Of a stretch of DNA of 64,000 bases, positions 19,540 to 28,144 are shown piece by piece. Location: assembly GCA_027489535.1 (NCBI GenBank), contig JAIXZO010000018.1, positions 186,001-250,000 on the forward strand, given 5' to 3'. Under the pieces are notes generated by a model, which was not told the DNA's origin, ran no database searches, and worked only from the letters and a program-made list of their open reading frames with translations. How positions within the stretch are numbered: position 1 is the first letter of the stretch; every line of letters begins with the position of its first letter. The translations under genes were made by a program, and so were the position numbers. The stretch comes from Hyphomicrobiales bacterium. GTDB taxonomy: Bacteria; Pseudomonadota; Alphaproteobacteria; Rhizobiales; Beijerinckiaceae.

Positions 19540-20694
19540 TCAGAACAGCGCCAATTGCTCCCCGCCCTTGCCGGGCTTGCGGAAGAGATCGTTTCTGAGC
19601 CGCACGCGGGCGCGGTTGAAGCCGAGGCGCTCGGCGGCCAGTTCGAACCGCCGCCCGACGAGATCGGCGAAGACGCCCTCGCCGGTCTGCCGCTTGCCCC
19701 AAGTGGAATCATAGTCCTTGCCGCCCCGCGTGGACTGCACCAGCGACAGGATGTGGCGGAGCTTGCCGGGGTGGTGCTCCAGCAGCCATTCGCGAAACAG
19801 GTCGCGGACCTCGAGCGGCAGACGCAGCAGCACGTAACCCGCCTCGACCGCGCCGGCCTCGCGGCAGGTTTCGAGAATGCGCTCGATCTCCGAATCGTTG
19901 AGCGCCGGGATGACCGGGGCGACGAGGACGCCCGTGGGGATGCCCGCCTCCGACAGCTTGCGGATGGTTTCGATGCGTTTGGACGGCGTCGCGGCGCGCG
20001 GCTCCATGCCCCGGGCCAGCTTGGCGTCGAGCGTGGTGACGGAGAGCGAGACCTTGGCGAGCCCCTTCGCCGCCATCGGCCCGAGAATGTCGATGTCGCG
20101 CGCCACGAGGGCGGATTTCGTGACGATCCCGACGGGGTGGTCGTGCCGCGCCAGAACCTCCAGCACCGAACGCATCACGCGGCGCTCGCGCTCGATGGGC
20201 TGGTAGGGATCGGTATTGGTGCCGATGGCGATGGTACGCGGGGAATAGGAGGCTGCAGAGAGTTCGCGCTCCAGCAAAGCGGCCGCGCCTTCCTTCACGA
20301 AGAGCTTGGATTCGAAATCGAGCCCTGGGGAGAGGCCCATATAGGCGTGGGTCGGCCGCGCGAAGCAGTAGATGCAGCCGTGCTCGCAACCGCGATAGGG
20401 GTTGATGGACCTGTCGAAGCCTATGTCGGGCGACTCGTTGCGCGACATGATGGTTTTGGGCTTCTCGAGTGTCACCTGCGTCTTGAACGCGGGAAGATCC
20501 TCGGCCGAACTCCAGCCGTCGTCCTCGACCGTGCGCGCGAGGGGCTCGTAGCGGCCCGACGCATTGGTGACCGAGCCGCGCCCGCGCCGGCGCTCGGGAT
20601 CGACGGCGTCGGACACGCAGGAGCGACCATGCCCGACCGCGAATCCGTGCCGCTCGTCGGCATTGCCCAGCTTGGTCCGGGAGATGGCGGCCAT
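19540..20694 (-). CDS. PA0069-family radical SAM protein
   Basis: 384-aa radical SAM protein. The cluster-binding motif is CEHGCIYC (C-x3-C-x2-C) after DRSINPYRG. The family (PA0069/Rv2578c, SPL-related) has conserved features [33 protein letters not shown] and APVIPALND. The exact reaction is unknown; a repair or metabolic role is not established. Dispersed palindromic repeats begin just upstream. The gap to rnhB is 65 nt on the same strand. Confidence 0.88.
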   Translation of the reverse strand: MAAISRTKLGNADERHGFAVGHGRSCVSDAVDPERRRGRGSVTNASGRYEPLARTVEDDGWSSAEDLPAFKTQVTLEKPKTIMSRNESPDIGFDRSINPYRGCEHGCIYCFARPTHAYMGLSPGLDFESKLFVKEGAAALLERELSAASYSPRTIAIGTNTDPYQPIERERRVMRSVLEVLARHDHPVGIVTKSALVARDIDILGPMAAKGLAKVSLSVTTLDAKLARGMEPRAATPSKRIETIRKLSEAGIPTGVLVAPVIPALNDSEIERILETCREAGAVEAGYVLLRLPLEVRDLFREWLLEHHPGKLRHILSLVQSTRGGKDYDSTWGKRQTGEGVFADLVGRRFELAAERLGFNRARVRLRNDLFRKPGKGGEQLALF

Positions 20695-20755
20695 TGCGGC
20701 TCCTTATGAGAACATAAGAGGAACATTGGCCGGAAAGCATGACGAATGCAAGGCG

Positions 20756-20797
20756 TGGTTCGAGACGCGCGCCGGCGGCGCGCTCCTCACCATGAGG
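20756..20797 (+). repeat. dispersed palindromic repeat, copy 1
   Basis: A palindromic unit opening with TGGTTCGAGACGCGC and closing with CTCCTCACCATGAGG. Same family as copies at 20828, 21510, 21564, 22704, 22767, 22822, 26723 and 26815. It lies in the 284-nt gap between the radical SAM gene and the glycosyltransferase-like gene. Confidence 0.7.
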
Positions 20798-20827
20798 GCG
20801 GGTGGGAGGCGCGAACCGTTCAGGAAA

Positions 20828-20868
20828 CCTCATCCTGAGGAGGCGCGAAGCGCCGTCTCGAAGGACGG
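20828..20868 (-). repeat. dispersed palindromic repeat, copy 2, plus a degenerate copy
   Basis: Inverted orientation: CCTCATCCTGAGGAGGCG, then GCGCCGTCTCGAAGGACGG. A weaker copy (GGTCGAGACGCGCGCCTGCG) follows at about 20878-20915 but lacks the closing CTCACCATGAGG. No gene is visible in this gap. Confidence 0.65.
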
Positions 20869-20978
20869 TTGCCGCGTGGTCGAGACGCGCGCCTGCGGTG
20901 CGCCGGCCCCGAGGGGGCGGAGAGGCCTGCCCATAATCCAAGCATGCCCGCGGCGCGTCGGCATGTTATGGGCCGGCC

Positions 20979-21494
20979 ATGTTGTCGGTCGTCATTCCCG
21001 TGCTCCGCGAAGAGCCCGCACTCGTCGACACGCTTGCGGCGCTCGTGCCGGGCGTGGCGCAGGGGCTCGTGCGCGATGTGGTGCTGGTAAGTGCGATGCG
21101 CTCGCCGCTGATCGAGCGCATCGCGGATGCCGGGGGATGCGTGCTGATCGAGAGCGCGGGCGACCGTGCCGCCTTGGTCCGCGAAGGGCTCGGGCGGGCG
21201 CGGTCGACTGTCGGTATGGTTCTGGAGCCGGGTCTCGTGCCCGGAGGAGATTGGATTTCCGAGGTCGGCGACTTCTTCGAGGGGCCGGAGGCGGAGACGC
21301 GGACGGCGGTGTTCCGGTTGGCCGCACGCGGCGGGTTCGGCGCGGCGATGCGCGTGGGATTGGTCAATGCGGCGGCGGGGTTCGGGCGCCCCGATCCGCG
21401 ATTGGGCCGCATCGGGCGCATCGCCGCGCTCGCCGGGCGCCGCCCGGTCTCGCGCCTCGCATGCCCGATTTACGACCGTCGCGGGCGGCGCTGA
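20979..21494 (+). CDS. short glycosyltransferase-2-like protein
   Basis: 171 aa. The start MLSVVIPVLREEPALVDTLAALVPG resembles the N-terminal strand of GT2 glycosyltransferases. The rest is short for a complete GT-A enzyme. Where GT2 proteins usually have an acidic, Gly/Ser-rich sugar-nucleotide site, this has VVLVSAMRSPLIERI with no obvious Asp pair. GLVPGGDWISEV resembles a later GT2 segment. It may be a degenerate or specialised family member. No partner gene for glycan synthesis is next to it, and repeats flank it on both sides. Confidence 0.55.
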   Translation: MLSVVIPVLREEPALVDTLAALVPGVAQGLVRDVVLVSAMRSPLIERIADAGGCVLIESAGDRAALVREGLGRARSTVGMVLEPGLVPGGDWISEVGDFFEGPEAETRTAVFRLAARGGFGAAMRVGLVNAAAGFGRPDPRLGRIGRIAALAGRRPVSRLACPIYDRRGRR

Positions 21495-21509
21495 GGGTTC
21501 AATGCAATT

Positions 21510-21548
21510 CCCTCATGGTGAGGAGCGCCGAAGGCGCGTCTCGAACCA
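21510..21548 (-). repeat. dispersed palindromic repeat, copy 3
   Basis: CCCTCATGGTGAGGAGCG, then GGCGCGTCTCGAACCA. It faces copy 4 at 21564-21602, so the two together form an inverted pair 3' of the glycosyltransferase-like gene. Confidence 0.7.
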
Positions 21549-21563
21549 TCGCGGCCCGTGAGC

Positions 21564-21602
21564 GTGGTTCGAGACGGCCCTGCGGGCCTCCTCACCATGA
21601 GG
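21564..21602 (+). repeat. dispersed palindromic repeat, copy 4
   Basis: GTGGTTCGAGACGGCCC, then GGGCCTCCTCACCATGAGG. It is the mate of copy 3 in opposite orientation, about 16 nt away, and could fold into a long stem in RNA. Confidence 0.7.
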
Positions 21603-21630
21603 TTTGCTTCGACGTTTTCAGAAACTCCGC

Positions 21631-21734
21631 GGTGTCATCCCGGGCGGCGCGAGCCGACCCGGGACCCAGACTTGCGGGCATCGTGGAAGGAGGGTGGGTC
21701 CCGGCTCTGCGCTTCGCGCCGGCCAGGATGACAC
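21631..21734. repeat. second palindromic repeat pair (TGTCATCC family)
   Basis: GTGTCATCCCGGGCGGCG is answered by an inverted mate ending GCCGGCCAGGATGACAC. Internal arms CCGACCCGGGACCCAG and GTGGGTCCCGGCTCTG also match. It is distinct in sequence from the TTCGAGACG family and adjoins copies 3 and 4. No gene is seen in the 276-nt gap between 21494 and 21771. Confidence 0.65.
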
Positions 21735-21770
21735 GGCAGTGCAATGCCATAGAGGGGATTCCCGGAGCCG

Positions 21771-22646
21771 TTAAAGCCTCTCCGCCCTGAACGCGTTGCA
21801 TTCCTGCACTTTGCCGCCTTTGAGCCCGGTCATGAACCAGCGCACGCGCTGGTCGGAGCTACCGTGGGTGAAGCTGTCGGGGACGACGCGGCCGCGGCCG
21901 GCTTGGAGGCGGTCGTCGCCGATGGCGGAGGCGGTGGCGACGGCTTGGCGGACGTCCTGCTCGGTGATGTTGGCGCGGCGCTCGTTCATCTTCTGCGCCC
22001 AGACGCCCGCGAGACAATCGGCCATGAGCTCGACGCGGACGGAGAGCGCGTTCGCCTCGCCTTGGCTGGCGGCGCGGCGCTGGGCCTGCTGAACGCGGGG
22101 CAGGATGCCGAGCACGTTTTGGAGATGATGGCCGACCTCGTGCGCGATGACGTAGGCATAGGCGAAATCGCCGCCGCCGCCGAAACGACGCTTCATGTCG
22201 TCGAAGAAGGTCGTGTCGAGATAGATGCGCTTGTCGAGCGGGCAGTAGAACGGACCGGTGGCTGACTGGGCCGAGCCGCAGGCGGACTGCGTCGCGCCGG
22301 AAAACAGCACCAGACGCGGGCGCTCATAGTCCTTGCCGGCCTGTTGCGGCAGCACGACGGTCCAGACGTCCTCCGTCTCGCCGAGGATCTTGGCGACGAA
22401 GGTGCCGATGTCGTCGGTCGGCGCGCCGACGCGGCCCTGCTGGACCGGAGCGTTCTGCTGCCGGTAGCCCTGCACCATCTCCGCACCGCCGATGATGAGG
22501 CGGGGATCGATGCCGAAGGCCCAGCCGAGCAGGCCCAGCACCACCATCGCGCCGACGCCGAGCCCTCCCCCGCCGCCGGGGAAGCCGCCGCCCATGCCGC
22601 GCCGGTCCTCGACATTGCTGGATACCCTGAGATCGTCCCACCGCAT
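21771..22646 (-). CDS. YpfJ-family neutral zinc metallopeptidase
   Basis: 291-aa predicted metalloprotease. The N-terminus is Gly-rich (GGGFPGGGGGLGVGAM) and leads into one membrane segment near residues 30-46. The zinc motif HEVGHH sits in AYVIAHEVGHHLQNVLG. The downstream acidic residue is in VRVELMADCLAGVWA. The family has ADAM-like HExxH architecture; its substrates are not known. The start MRWDDLRVSSNVEDRRG is the usual YpfJ N-terminus. It is flanked by repeat clusters and appears to be a single-gene unit. Confidence 0.88.
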   Translation of the reverse strand: MRWDDLRVSSNVEDRRGMGGGFPGGGGGLGVGAMVVLGLLGWAFGIDPRLIIGGAEMVQGYRQQNAPVQQGRVGAPTDDIGTFVAKILGETEDVWTVVLPQQAGKDYERPRLVLFSGATQSACGSAQSATGPFYCPLDKRIYLDTTFFDDMKRRFGGGGDFAYAYVIAHEVGHHLQNVLGILPRVQQAQRRAASQGEANALSVRVELMADCLAGVWAQKMNERRANITEQDVRQAVATASAIGDDRLQAGRGRVVPDSFTHGSSDQRVRWFMTGLKGGKVQECNAFRAERL

Positions 22647-22703
22647 GTGATGCTCCGTCGTCGCTTGCGAGAGACATAACGCATGAGAAGCGCGAAGGGG
22701 ACG

Positions 22704-22742
22704 GTCCTTCGAGACGGCGCTTCGCGCCTCCTCAGGATGAGG
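22704..22742 (+). repeat. dispersed palindromic repeat, copy 5
   Basis: GTCCTTCGAGACGGCGC, then CGCCTCCTCAGGATGAGG. A half copy (GGTTCGAGACGGCGCT) abuts it at 22741-22756. It lies in the 259-nt gap between the YpfJ-like gene and gcvPB. Confidence 0.7.
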
Positions 22743-22766
22743 TTCGAGACGGCGCTTTTACTCAAG

Positions 22767-22804
22767 CCCTCATGGTGAGGAGCGCGCAGCGCGTCCTCGA
22801 ACCA
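22767..22804 (-). repeat. dispersed palindromic repeat, copy 6
   Basis: CCCTCATGGTGAGGAGCG, then GCGCGTCCTCGAACCA. Opposite orientation to copies 5 and 7, which flank it. Confidence 0.7.
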
Positions 22805-22821
22805 TCCGGTTGCCGCTGGAT

Positions 22822-22861
22822 GGTCCTTCGAGACGGCGCTTCGCGCCTCCTCAGGATGAGG
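22822..22861 (+). repeat. dispersed palindromic repeat, copy 7
   Basis: GGTCCTTCGAGACGGCGC, then CGCCTCCTCAGGATGAGG, nearly identical to copy 5. It lies just 3' of gcvPB (stop at 22906, minus strand), so it could sit at the end of the gcv transcript. Confidence 0.7.
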
Positions 22862-22905
22862 TTCATCGATGGAGACGTCGCTTCGTGCCGTCTCCGGACG
22901 CCGTC

Positions 22906-24468
22906 TTACTCCGCCGCTTCCTGCACCGGTTGCGGCGGGGTCCAGCGGAGGATCGGGGTGCGGGCGGCTCGGGTTTCGTCGAGGCGACGGCGGGGCGCGA
23001 GATAAGGCGCGCCGGTGAAGCGTTCGACGTCTCCGCGCACGGCCGCCATGGCGAGGTCGCGCAGGGTGGCAATGAACAGGTCGAGCGAGGCGCGGCTTTC
23101 GCTTTCGGTCGGCTCGACGAGCATCGCGCCGTGCACCACGAGCGGGAAATACACCGTCATCGGGTGATAGCCCTCGTCGATCATCGCCTTGGCGAAGTCG
23201 AGCGTGGTGACGCCGGTGTCCTTCAGCCAAGCGTCGTCGAACAGCACCTCATGCATGCAGGCCCGGTTGCCGAAGGGCAGCGACATGAGGTCGGCGAGGC
23301 GCGCCCGGATGTAGTTTGCGTTGAGCACCGCGTCTTCCGACGCCTGCCGGCAGCCGTCCGCGCCGTGCGAGAGCATGTAGGACAGCGCGCGGACATACAT
23401 GCCCATCTGGCCGTGGAAGGCGGTGATGCGGCCGAAGGCCCCGGTGCCCGCCTCGTCTTCGACCAAGGCGAAGCCCGCGCCGTCCGGCCGCACGAAGGGC
23501 ACCGGGGCATGGGCCGCGATGCGCTCCGACAGCACGACCGGGCCGGAACCCGGGCCGCCGCCGCCGTGGGGGGTGGAGAAGGTCTTGTGCAGGTTGATGT
23601 GCATGGCGTCGACGCCGAGGTCGCCGGGCCGCGCCTTGCCGACGATGGCGTTGTAGTTGGCGCCGTCGCAGTAGAAATAGCCGCCCGCCGCATGGATGAT
23701 CTCGGCGATGGCGACGATGTCCTTCTCGAACAGGCCGCATGTGTTCGGGTTGGTCAGCATGATCGCGGCCGTATCCGGCCCCGCCAATGCCCGCACCGCC
23801 TCGGGATCGACCGTGCCGTCGTCGCGCACGGGGACGGGCTTCACGTCGAACTGGATCAGCGCCGCCGTGGCGGGGTTGGTGCCGTGGGCCGAGTCGGGAA
23901 CCAGCACGGTGCGGCGCGTCGCGCCCTCGCCCTTGGCCTCGATGGCGGCCTTGATCGCCATCATGCCGCAAAGCTCGCCATGCGCGCCGGCCTTGGGCGA
24001 CAGCGCGACGGCGGCCATGCCGGTGAGTTCCGTGAGCCAGCGCGCCAACTCGTTCATCAGTTCGAGCGCGCCCTGCACCGTGGAGACGGGCTGCAGCGGA
24101 TGCACGTCCGCAAAGCCCGGCAGACGCGCCATGCGCTCGTTGAGCCGCGGATTGTGCTTCATCGTGCACGAACCGAGCGGGAACAGGCCGGAATCGATGC
24201 CGTAATTCTTCTGCGAGAGGCGCACGTAATGGCGCATCGTCTCGGGCTCGGAGAGGCCCGGAAGGCCGATGCCGTCCGTGCGTTCCAAGCCGCCGAGCCG
24301 GGGCGCGAAGGCCGCCGGTTCGTCGAGGTCGACGCCGGTCACGTCATGGCGACCGATCTCGAAGATCAGCGCCTCTTCCTGCATCAGCGCGCGATTGCCG
24401 GTGAAGGTCTCGTGCGCGGCGGCCGAGCCGAAGCCCGGACCGGTGGGACGTCCCTGACGGTTCAACAT
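22906..24468 (-). CDS. gcvPB: glycine dehydrogenase (decarboxylating) subunit 2
   Basis: 520-aa C-terminal half of the two-subunit P protein, which decarboxylates glycine using pyridoxal phosphate. The PLP lysine is in INLHKTFSTPHGGGGPGSG. PLGSCTMKHNPRLNE is a family signature. The start at 24468 ([12 protein letters not shown]) shares its A with the gcvPA stop TGA (TGATG), so the two subunits are translationally coupled. Last gene of the gcv set; repeat copies follow its stop. The P protein is split here into PA and PB, unlike the single large GcvP of E. coli. Confidence 0.95.
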   Translation of the reverse strand: MLNRQGRPTGPGFGSAAAHETFTGNRALMQEEALIFEIGRHDVTGVDLDEPAAFAPRLGGLERTDGIGLPGLSEPETMRHYVRLSQKNYGIDSGLFPLGSCTMKHNPRLNERMARLPGFADVHPLQPVSTVQGALELMNELARWLTELTGMAAVALSPKAGAHGELCGMMAIKAAIEAKGEGATRRTVLVPDSAHGTNPATAALIQFDVKPVPVRDDGTVDPEAVRALAGPDTAAIMLTNPNTCGLFEKDIVAIAEIIHAAGGYFYCDGANYNAIVGKARPGDLGVDAMHINLHKTFSTPHGGGGPGSGPVVLSERIAAHAPVPFVRPDGAGFALVEDEAGTGAFGRITAFHGQMGMYVRALSYMLSHGADGCRQASEDAVLNANYIRARLADLMSLPFGNRACMHEVLFDDAWLKDTGVTTLDFAKAMIDEGYHPMTVYFPLVVHGAMLVEPTESESRASLDLFIATLRDLAMAAVRGDVERFTGAPYLAPRRRLDETRAARTPILRWTPPQPVQEAAE

Positions 24469-25808
24469 CACAATACCTCCTTCAGGGCTTCGACGAAGGC
24501 CGCGCGGTCCTCGTCGGTGTTCACTTCGGTGTTGGCGACGATCAGCAGATCGTCGAGGCCGGCCTTGGGCAGCAGGCGCGAGACGGGGACCCCCGCCATC
24601 ACGCCCTTGGCGGCGAGCTGCTCGACCACGGCGGCGGCGGGACGGGAGAGGCGGAGCGTGAACTCGTTGAAGAACGTGCCGTTCAGCACCTCGACGCCCT
24701 TCACGCCGGCCAGCATGTCGGCGAGCTTGACCGCATGGGCGTGGTTGATGCGCGCGAGGCGGGAGAGGCCCGCCTGCCCGAGCAGGGTCATATGGATGGT
24801 AAAGGCCAAGGCGCAGAGGCCGGAATTGGTGCAGATGTTGGAGGTCGCCTTGTCGCGGCGGATGTGCTGCTCGCGGGTGGAGAGCGTCAGCACGAAGCCG
24901 CGCGTGCCGTCGGCGTCCACCGTTTCGCCGCAGAGGCGGCCCGGCATCTGGCGGACATATTTCTGCTTGGAGGCGAAGAGGCCGACATAGGGGCCGCCGA
25001 AATTCAGCGAATTGCCGATGGATTGGCCTTCGCCGACCACGATGTCCGCACCCATCGCGCCGGGCGGCGTGACGAGGCCGAGGGAGACGACCTCGGTGAA
25101 GGCCGCGATCAGCAGCGCGCCGACGGCGCGGCACTTCTCCGCGATCGCGCGCAGGTCGCGCAGGTTTCCGAACACGTCCGGCGTCTGCACGACGACGCAG
25201 GAGACGGAGCCGTCGATGGCGGAGAGGATGTCCTCGGTTGCGCCGACGTCCGGGGCCATGGTGACGACTTCGTCGCCCGCCATCTTGGACAAGGTGCGCA
25301 CGACGTCGGCGTAATGGGGATGCAGCCCGCCCGACAGCACGGCCTTACGGCGCTTGGTGACGCGGTGCGCCATGAGCACGGCTTCGCCGCATGCGGTCGA
25401 GCCGTCATACATCGAGGCGTTGGCCACCTCCATGCCGGCGAGGGCGGCGACCTGCGTCTGGAATTCGAACAGATATTGCAGCGTGCCCTGCGCGATTTCC
25501 GGCTGGTAGGGCGTGTAGCTGGTCAGGAATTCCGACCGCTGGATCAGGTGGTCCACCGTCGCGGGCACGTGATGCTTGTAGGCCCCCGCCCCGACGAAGA
25601 ACGGCACGGACGAGGCCGGCACGTTCTTCGACGACAGCCGCGTCATGATGCGCTCGACCTCCAGCTCGCCCTTGCGGCGCGGCAGATCGGGCAGCTCGCG
25701 CTGCAGCTTGTCGGCCGGGATGTCGGCGAACAATTCGTCGATGGAGGACGCGCCGATGACGGCGAGCATGTCCTGCCGATCGGCGTCGGAAAGCGGAAGA
25801 TAGCGCAT
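24468..25808 (-). CDS. gcvPA: glycine dehydrogenase (decarboxylating) subunit 1
   Basis: 446-aa N-terminal half of the split P protein. The typical opening is [19 protein letters not shown], with [12 protein letters not shown]. Other features are [19 protein letters not shown] and [18 protein letters not shown]. It forms the P-protein with GcvPB in the glycine cleavage complex (T, H, P, L proteins). It follows osmC by 17 nt on the same strand and its stop overlaps the gcvPB start by one base. Confidence 0.95.
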   Translation of the reverse strand: MRYLPLSDADRQDMLAVIGASSIDELFADIPADKLQRELPDLPRRKGELEVERIMTRLSSKNVPASSVPFFVGAGAYKHHVPATVDHLIQRSEFLTSYTPYQPEIAQGTLQYLFEFQTQVAALAGMEVANASMYDGSTACGEAVLMAHRVTKRRKAVLSGGLHPHYADVVRTLSKMAGDEVVTMAPDVGATEDILSAIDGSVSCVVVQTPDVFGNLRDLRAIAEKCRAVGALLIAAFTEVVSLGLVTPPGAMGADIVVGEGQSIGNSLNFGGPYVGLFASKQKYVRQMPGRLCGETVDADGTRGFVLTLSTREQHIRRDKATSNICTNSGLCALAFTIHMTLLGQAGLSRLARINHAHAVKLADMLAGVKGVEVLNGTFFNEFTLRLSRPAAAVVEQLAAKGVMAGVPVSRLLPKAGLDDLLIVANTEVNTDEDRAAFVEALKEVL

Positions 25809-25825
25809 CCTCGGTCCTCGTCGGT

Positions 25826-26305
25826 TCAGGCGAAAACGGTGGGGAGAGCCTCCACGATCACGTCGGAACGGACCGAGGAGGCGATGAAACAGTGATCATG
25901 CGCGGCATGGTGCAGCCGCTCGATTTCGGCGGCGGCGGGACGTTTCTCGCCGGAGATCGTGATGCGGGGACGAAGAACGACGCGGGCGACGTATTCGCGG
26001 CCCTTGTCGTTCTTGTCCATCGTACCGACGGCTTCGTCCTCATAGGCGTCGACGACGATCCCGGCCTTCGCGGCGAACGCCAGAAAAAACAGCATGTGGC
26101 AGCTCGACAGCGAGGCCACGAAAGCCTCTTCAGGGTCGACGGCGGACGGGTCGGAATGAGGAAGCGGCACGACGAGCGGCGACGACGAAGCGGGCACCTC
26201 GATGCCGCCGTCGAAGCTCCAGCGATGCCGCCGGGAATAACGGTTGTCCGTGAAGGACGCACCGTCCCGGCTCCACGCAACCGTTGCCGCATATCGATGC
26301 GCCAT
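25826..26305 (-). CDS. OsmC family peroxide-detoxifying-like protein
   Basis: 159-aa OsmC/Ohr-family protein. Two conserved cysteines are in [13 protein letters not shown] and HDHCFIASS, the thiol pair used to reduce organic hydroperoxides in this family. The N-terminus ([18 protein letters not shown]) is typical. It lies between gcvH and gcvPA, only 2 nt after the gcvH stop and 17 nt before the gcvPA start, so it is within the glycine-cleavage operon. The substrate cannot be told from sequence. The location is unusual. Confidence 0.88.
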   Translation of the reverse strand: MAHRYAATVAWSRDGASFTDNRYSRRHRWSFDGGIEVPASSSPLVVPLPHSDPSAVDPEEAFVASLSSCHMLFFLAFAAKAGIVVDAYEDEAVGTMDKNDKGREYVARVVLRPRITISGEKRPAAAEIERLHHAAHDHCFIASSVRSDVIVEALPTVFA

Positions 26306-26307
26306 GA

Positions 26308-26682
26308 TCAGGAGATTCCGGCCACGAAGGCCTTGTACTGGTCTTCGGTCATCAGGCCCTCGAGCTCCGACGGGTTGGCGACCTTGAGCTTGACGAACCA
26401 GCCCGTACCGAGGGGATCTTCGTTGACGGTGCCGGGGGAGCCTTCGAGGGCGGAGTTGACGGCGACGACCTCGCCGGAGACCGGGGCGTAGACTTCGCTC
26501 GCGGCCTTGACGCTCTCGACCACCGCGGCCTCGTCGCCCTTGCCGACGGACTTGCCGATCGCGGGGAGTTCGACGAACACCACGTCGCCGAGCTGGCCCT
26601 GCGCGTAATCCGTGATGCCGACGGTCGCGGTGTCGCCGTCGATGCGAACATATTCGTGGTCTTTGGTGTAACGGGTGGTCAT
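26308..26682 (-). CDS. gcvH: glycine cleavage system H protein
   Basis: 124-aa lipoyl carrier that moves the aminomethyl group between P, T and L proteins. The lipoylated lysine is in [19 protein letters not shown]. The N-terminus [15 protein letters not shown] and [17 protein letters not shown] are typical. The start at 26682 ([11 protein letters not shown]) gives the usual length; an alternative start four codons upstream is not needed. It begins 232 nt downstream of gcvT, and an inverted repeat pair sits in that gap. Confidence 0.96.
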   Translation of the reverse strand: MTTRYTKDHEYVRIDGDTATVGITDYAQGQLGDVVFVELPAIGKSVGKGDEAAVVESVKAASEVYAPVSGEVVAVNSALEGSPGTVNEDPLGTGWFVKLKVANPSELEGLMTEDQYKAFVAGIS

Positions 26683-26722
26683 ACGCGGCTCCATTCGTTC
26701 TCGACGGCGATGATTGAAACGA

Positions 26723-26768
26723 CCCTCATCCTGAGGAGCGGCGCGCGAGCGCCGCTCCTCGAAGGACG
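26723..26768 (-). repeat. dispersed palindromic repeat, copy 8
   Basis: CCCTCATCCTGAGGAGCGG, then CGCTCCTCGAAGGACG. It faces copy 9 at 26815-26860 in the gcvT-gcvH gap, so the two form a long inverted pair inside the operon. Confidence 0.7.
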
Positions 26769-26814
26769 AAGTGCGCCTCGGGCTGCATGACCGAGGGCAT
26801 GAACGGGAATCCCT

Positions 26815-26860
26815 CGTCCTTCGAGACGCCGCGCCAAGGCGCGGCTCCTCAGGATGAGGG
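26815..26860 (+). repeat. dispersed palindromic repeat, copy 9
   Basis: CGTCCTTCGAGACGCCG, then GCGGCTCCTCAGGATGAGGG. Mate of copy 8. The pair spans the 232-nt gap between gcvT and gcvH; no gene is seen there. Confidence 0.7.
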
Positions 26861-26914
26861 TATCGGGGACGAGTGCCGCGGCGCGAGGCGCCGGGCGGGA
26901 TCGGGTGCGGGAGG

Positions 26915-28087
26915 TCATGCGGACGGGCCGCGGAAATAGCGTTGGGGGACGAAGGGCATCGCGCCTATGCGGGCCGGCATCGCCTTGCCGCGCACCATCA
27001 GCTGCACCGGCGTGCCGACCTCGGCGAAGGCGGTTTCGACGTAGCCCATCGCGAGGGGACCGTTGAGCGAGGGGCCGAAGCCGCCCGACGTGACGATGCC
27101 GATGACGCGGCCGGCTTCGGCGGTGATCTCGGTGCCCTCGCGGGCCGGAGCCTTGCCGTCGGGCACGATGCCGACGCGCTTGCGGGACGTGCCCTCGGAG
27201 AGTTCGCGCCGGATGCGCTCGGCGCCGGGGAAGCCGCCCTCCTCGCGCCGACGCTTCTGCATCGACCACACCAGCGCCGCTTCGACGGGAGACGTCGTCG
27301 TGTCGATGTCGTGACCGTAGAGACAAAGGCCCGCTTCCAGCCGCAGCGAATCACGCGCGCCGAGCCCGACGGGCTTCACGTCCGGATCGCGCAGGAGCAC
27401 CGATGCCAGCTCGTCGACGCGGTCTCCGCGCACCGAAATCTCGTAGCCGTCCTCGCCGGTGTAGCCGGAGCGGGACACGTTGACCGGCAGTCCGTCGAAT
27501 CGCGTGCTGCGGACCGACATGAACGGCATGTCGGCGGTGTCGGGGCAGCGGCGCGCGAGCACGGCGGCGGCCTTGGGGCCCTGCAAGGCGAGCAATGCGC
27601 GATGATCGGCCCGCATCAGCCGCACGCCCGCGGGAAGGCGGGCGGCGATGTGGGCGTAGTCCTGTTCCTTGCAGGAGGCGTTGACGACGAGGGCGAGGAC
27701 ACCGTCTTCGGCGGGGTCCTCGGAACGCGCGACCATGAAGTCGTCGAGGATGCCGCCGTCGTCGCTCAAAAGCTGCGAATAACGCTGTCGGCCGGGCTTG
27801 AGATCGATGAAATCGGCGGGCGCGAGCGCTTCGAGCGCCTTGGCCGTCGTCGCGTGATCCGGGCCGATCAGGAAGGCCTGACCCATGTGCGAGACGTCGA
27901 ACAACCCCGCGTTTTCACGCGTCCAGAGATGCTCGGCCAAGATGCCGGTCGGGTATTGCACGGGCATCTCGTAGCCCGCGAAGGGCACGATCCGTGCGCC
28001 GAGCGCGACGTGTCGGGCGTAAAGGGGCGTTCTGAGAAGAATCTCGGAAGCCGTCGTCTCGGAAGCCGTCGTCTCGCTCTGGGCCAT
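26915..28087 (-). CDS. gcvT: glycine cleavage system aminomethyltransferase (T protein)
   Basis: 390-aa T protein, which transfers the methylene group from H protein to tetrahydrofolate and releases ammonia. Typical features are [49 protein letters not shown] and [17 protein letters not shown]. The N-terminus ([18 protein letters not shown]) contains a short tandem duplication encoded by two 15-bp units. The gene is preceded by a tandem glycine riboswitch (about 58 nt upstream), so glycine level should control its expression. gcvH, osmC, gcvPA and gcvPB follow. Confidence 0.96.
   Translation of the reverse strand: MAQSETTASETTASEILLRTPLYARHVALGARIVPFAGYEMPVQYPTGILAEHLWTRENAGLFDVSHMGQAFLIGPDHATTAKALEALAPADFIDLKPGRQRYSQLLSDDGGILDDFMVARSEDPAEDGVLALVVNASCKEQDYAHIAARLPAGVRLMRADHRALLALQGPKAAAVLARRCPDTADMPFMSVRSTRFDGLPVNVSRSGYTGEDGYEISVRGDRVDELASVLLRDPDVKPVGLGARDSLRLEAGLCLYGHDIDTTTSPVEAALVWSMQKRRREEGGFPGAERIRRELSEGTSRKRVGIVPDGKAPAREGTEITAEAGRVIGIVTSGGFGPSLNGPLAMGYVETAFAEVGTPVQLMVRGKAMPARIGAMPFVPQRYFRGPSA
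28043..28072. repeat. 15-bp tandem duplication in the gcvT N-terminus
   Basis: CTCGGAAGCCGTCGT occurs twice in a row (28043-28057 and 28058-28072), adding one extra in-frame SETTA-like unit to the N-terminus of GcvT. Probably a replication-slippage tract. Confidence 0.8.
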
Positions 28088-28118
28088 CAGGTCCTGCCGG
28101 GTCGGAGTCGCGCTCGCC

Positions 28119-28136
28119 CCGAGCCTCGCGGCTCGG
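28119..28136 (-). promoter_or_regulatory. stem-loop between glycine riboswitch and gcvT
   Basis: CCGAGCC, loop, GGCTCGG forms a 7-bp stem between the riboswitch and the gcvT start (AGGACCTG then ATG). It may be part of the expression platform that couples ligand binding to translation. The role is inferred from position. Confidence 0.4.
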
Positions 28137-28144
28137 CACGTCTG

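Noticed and set aside
22741-22756. Half copy of the palindromic repeat
   Set aside because: Too short to list as its own copy; noted under copy 5.
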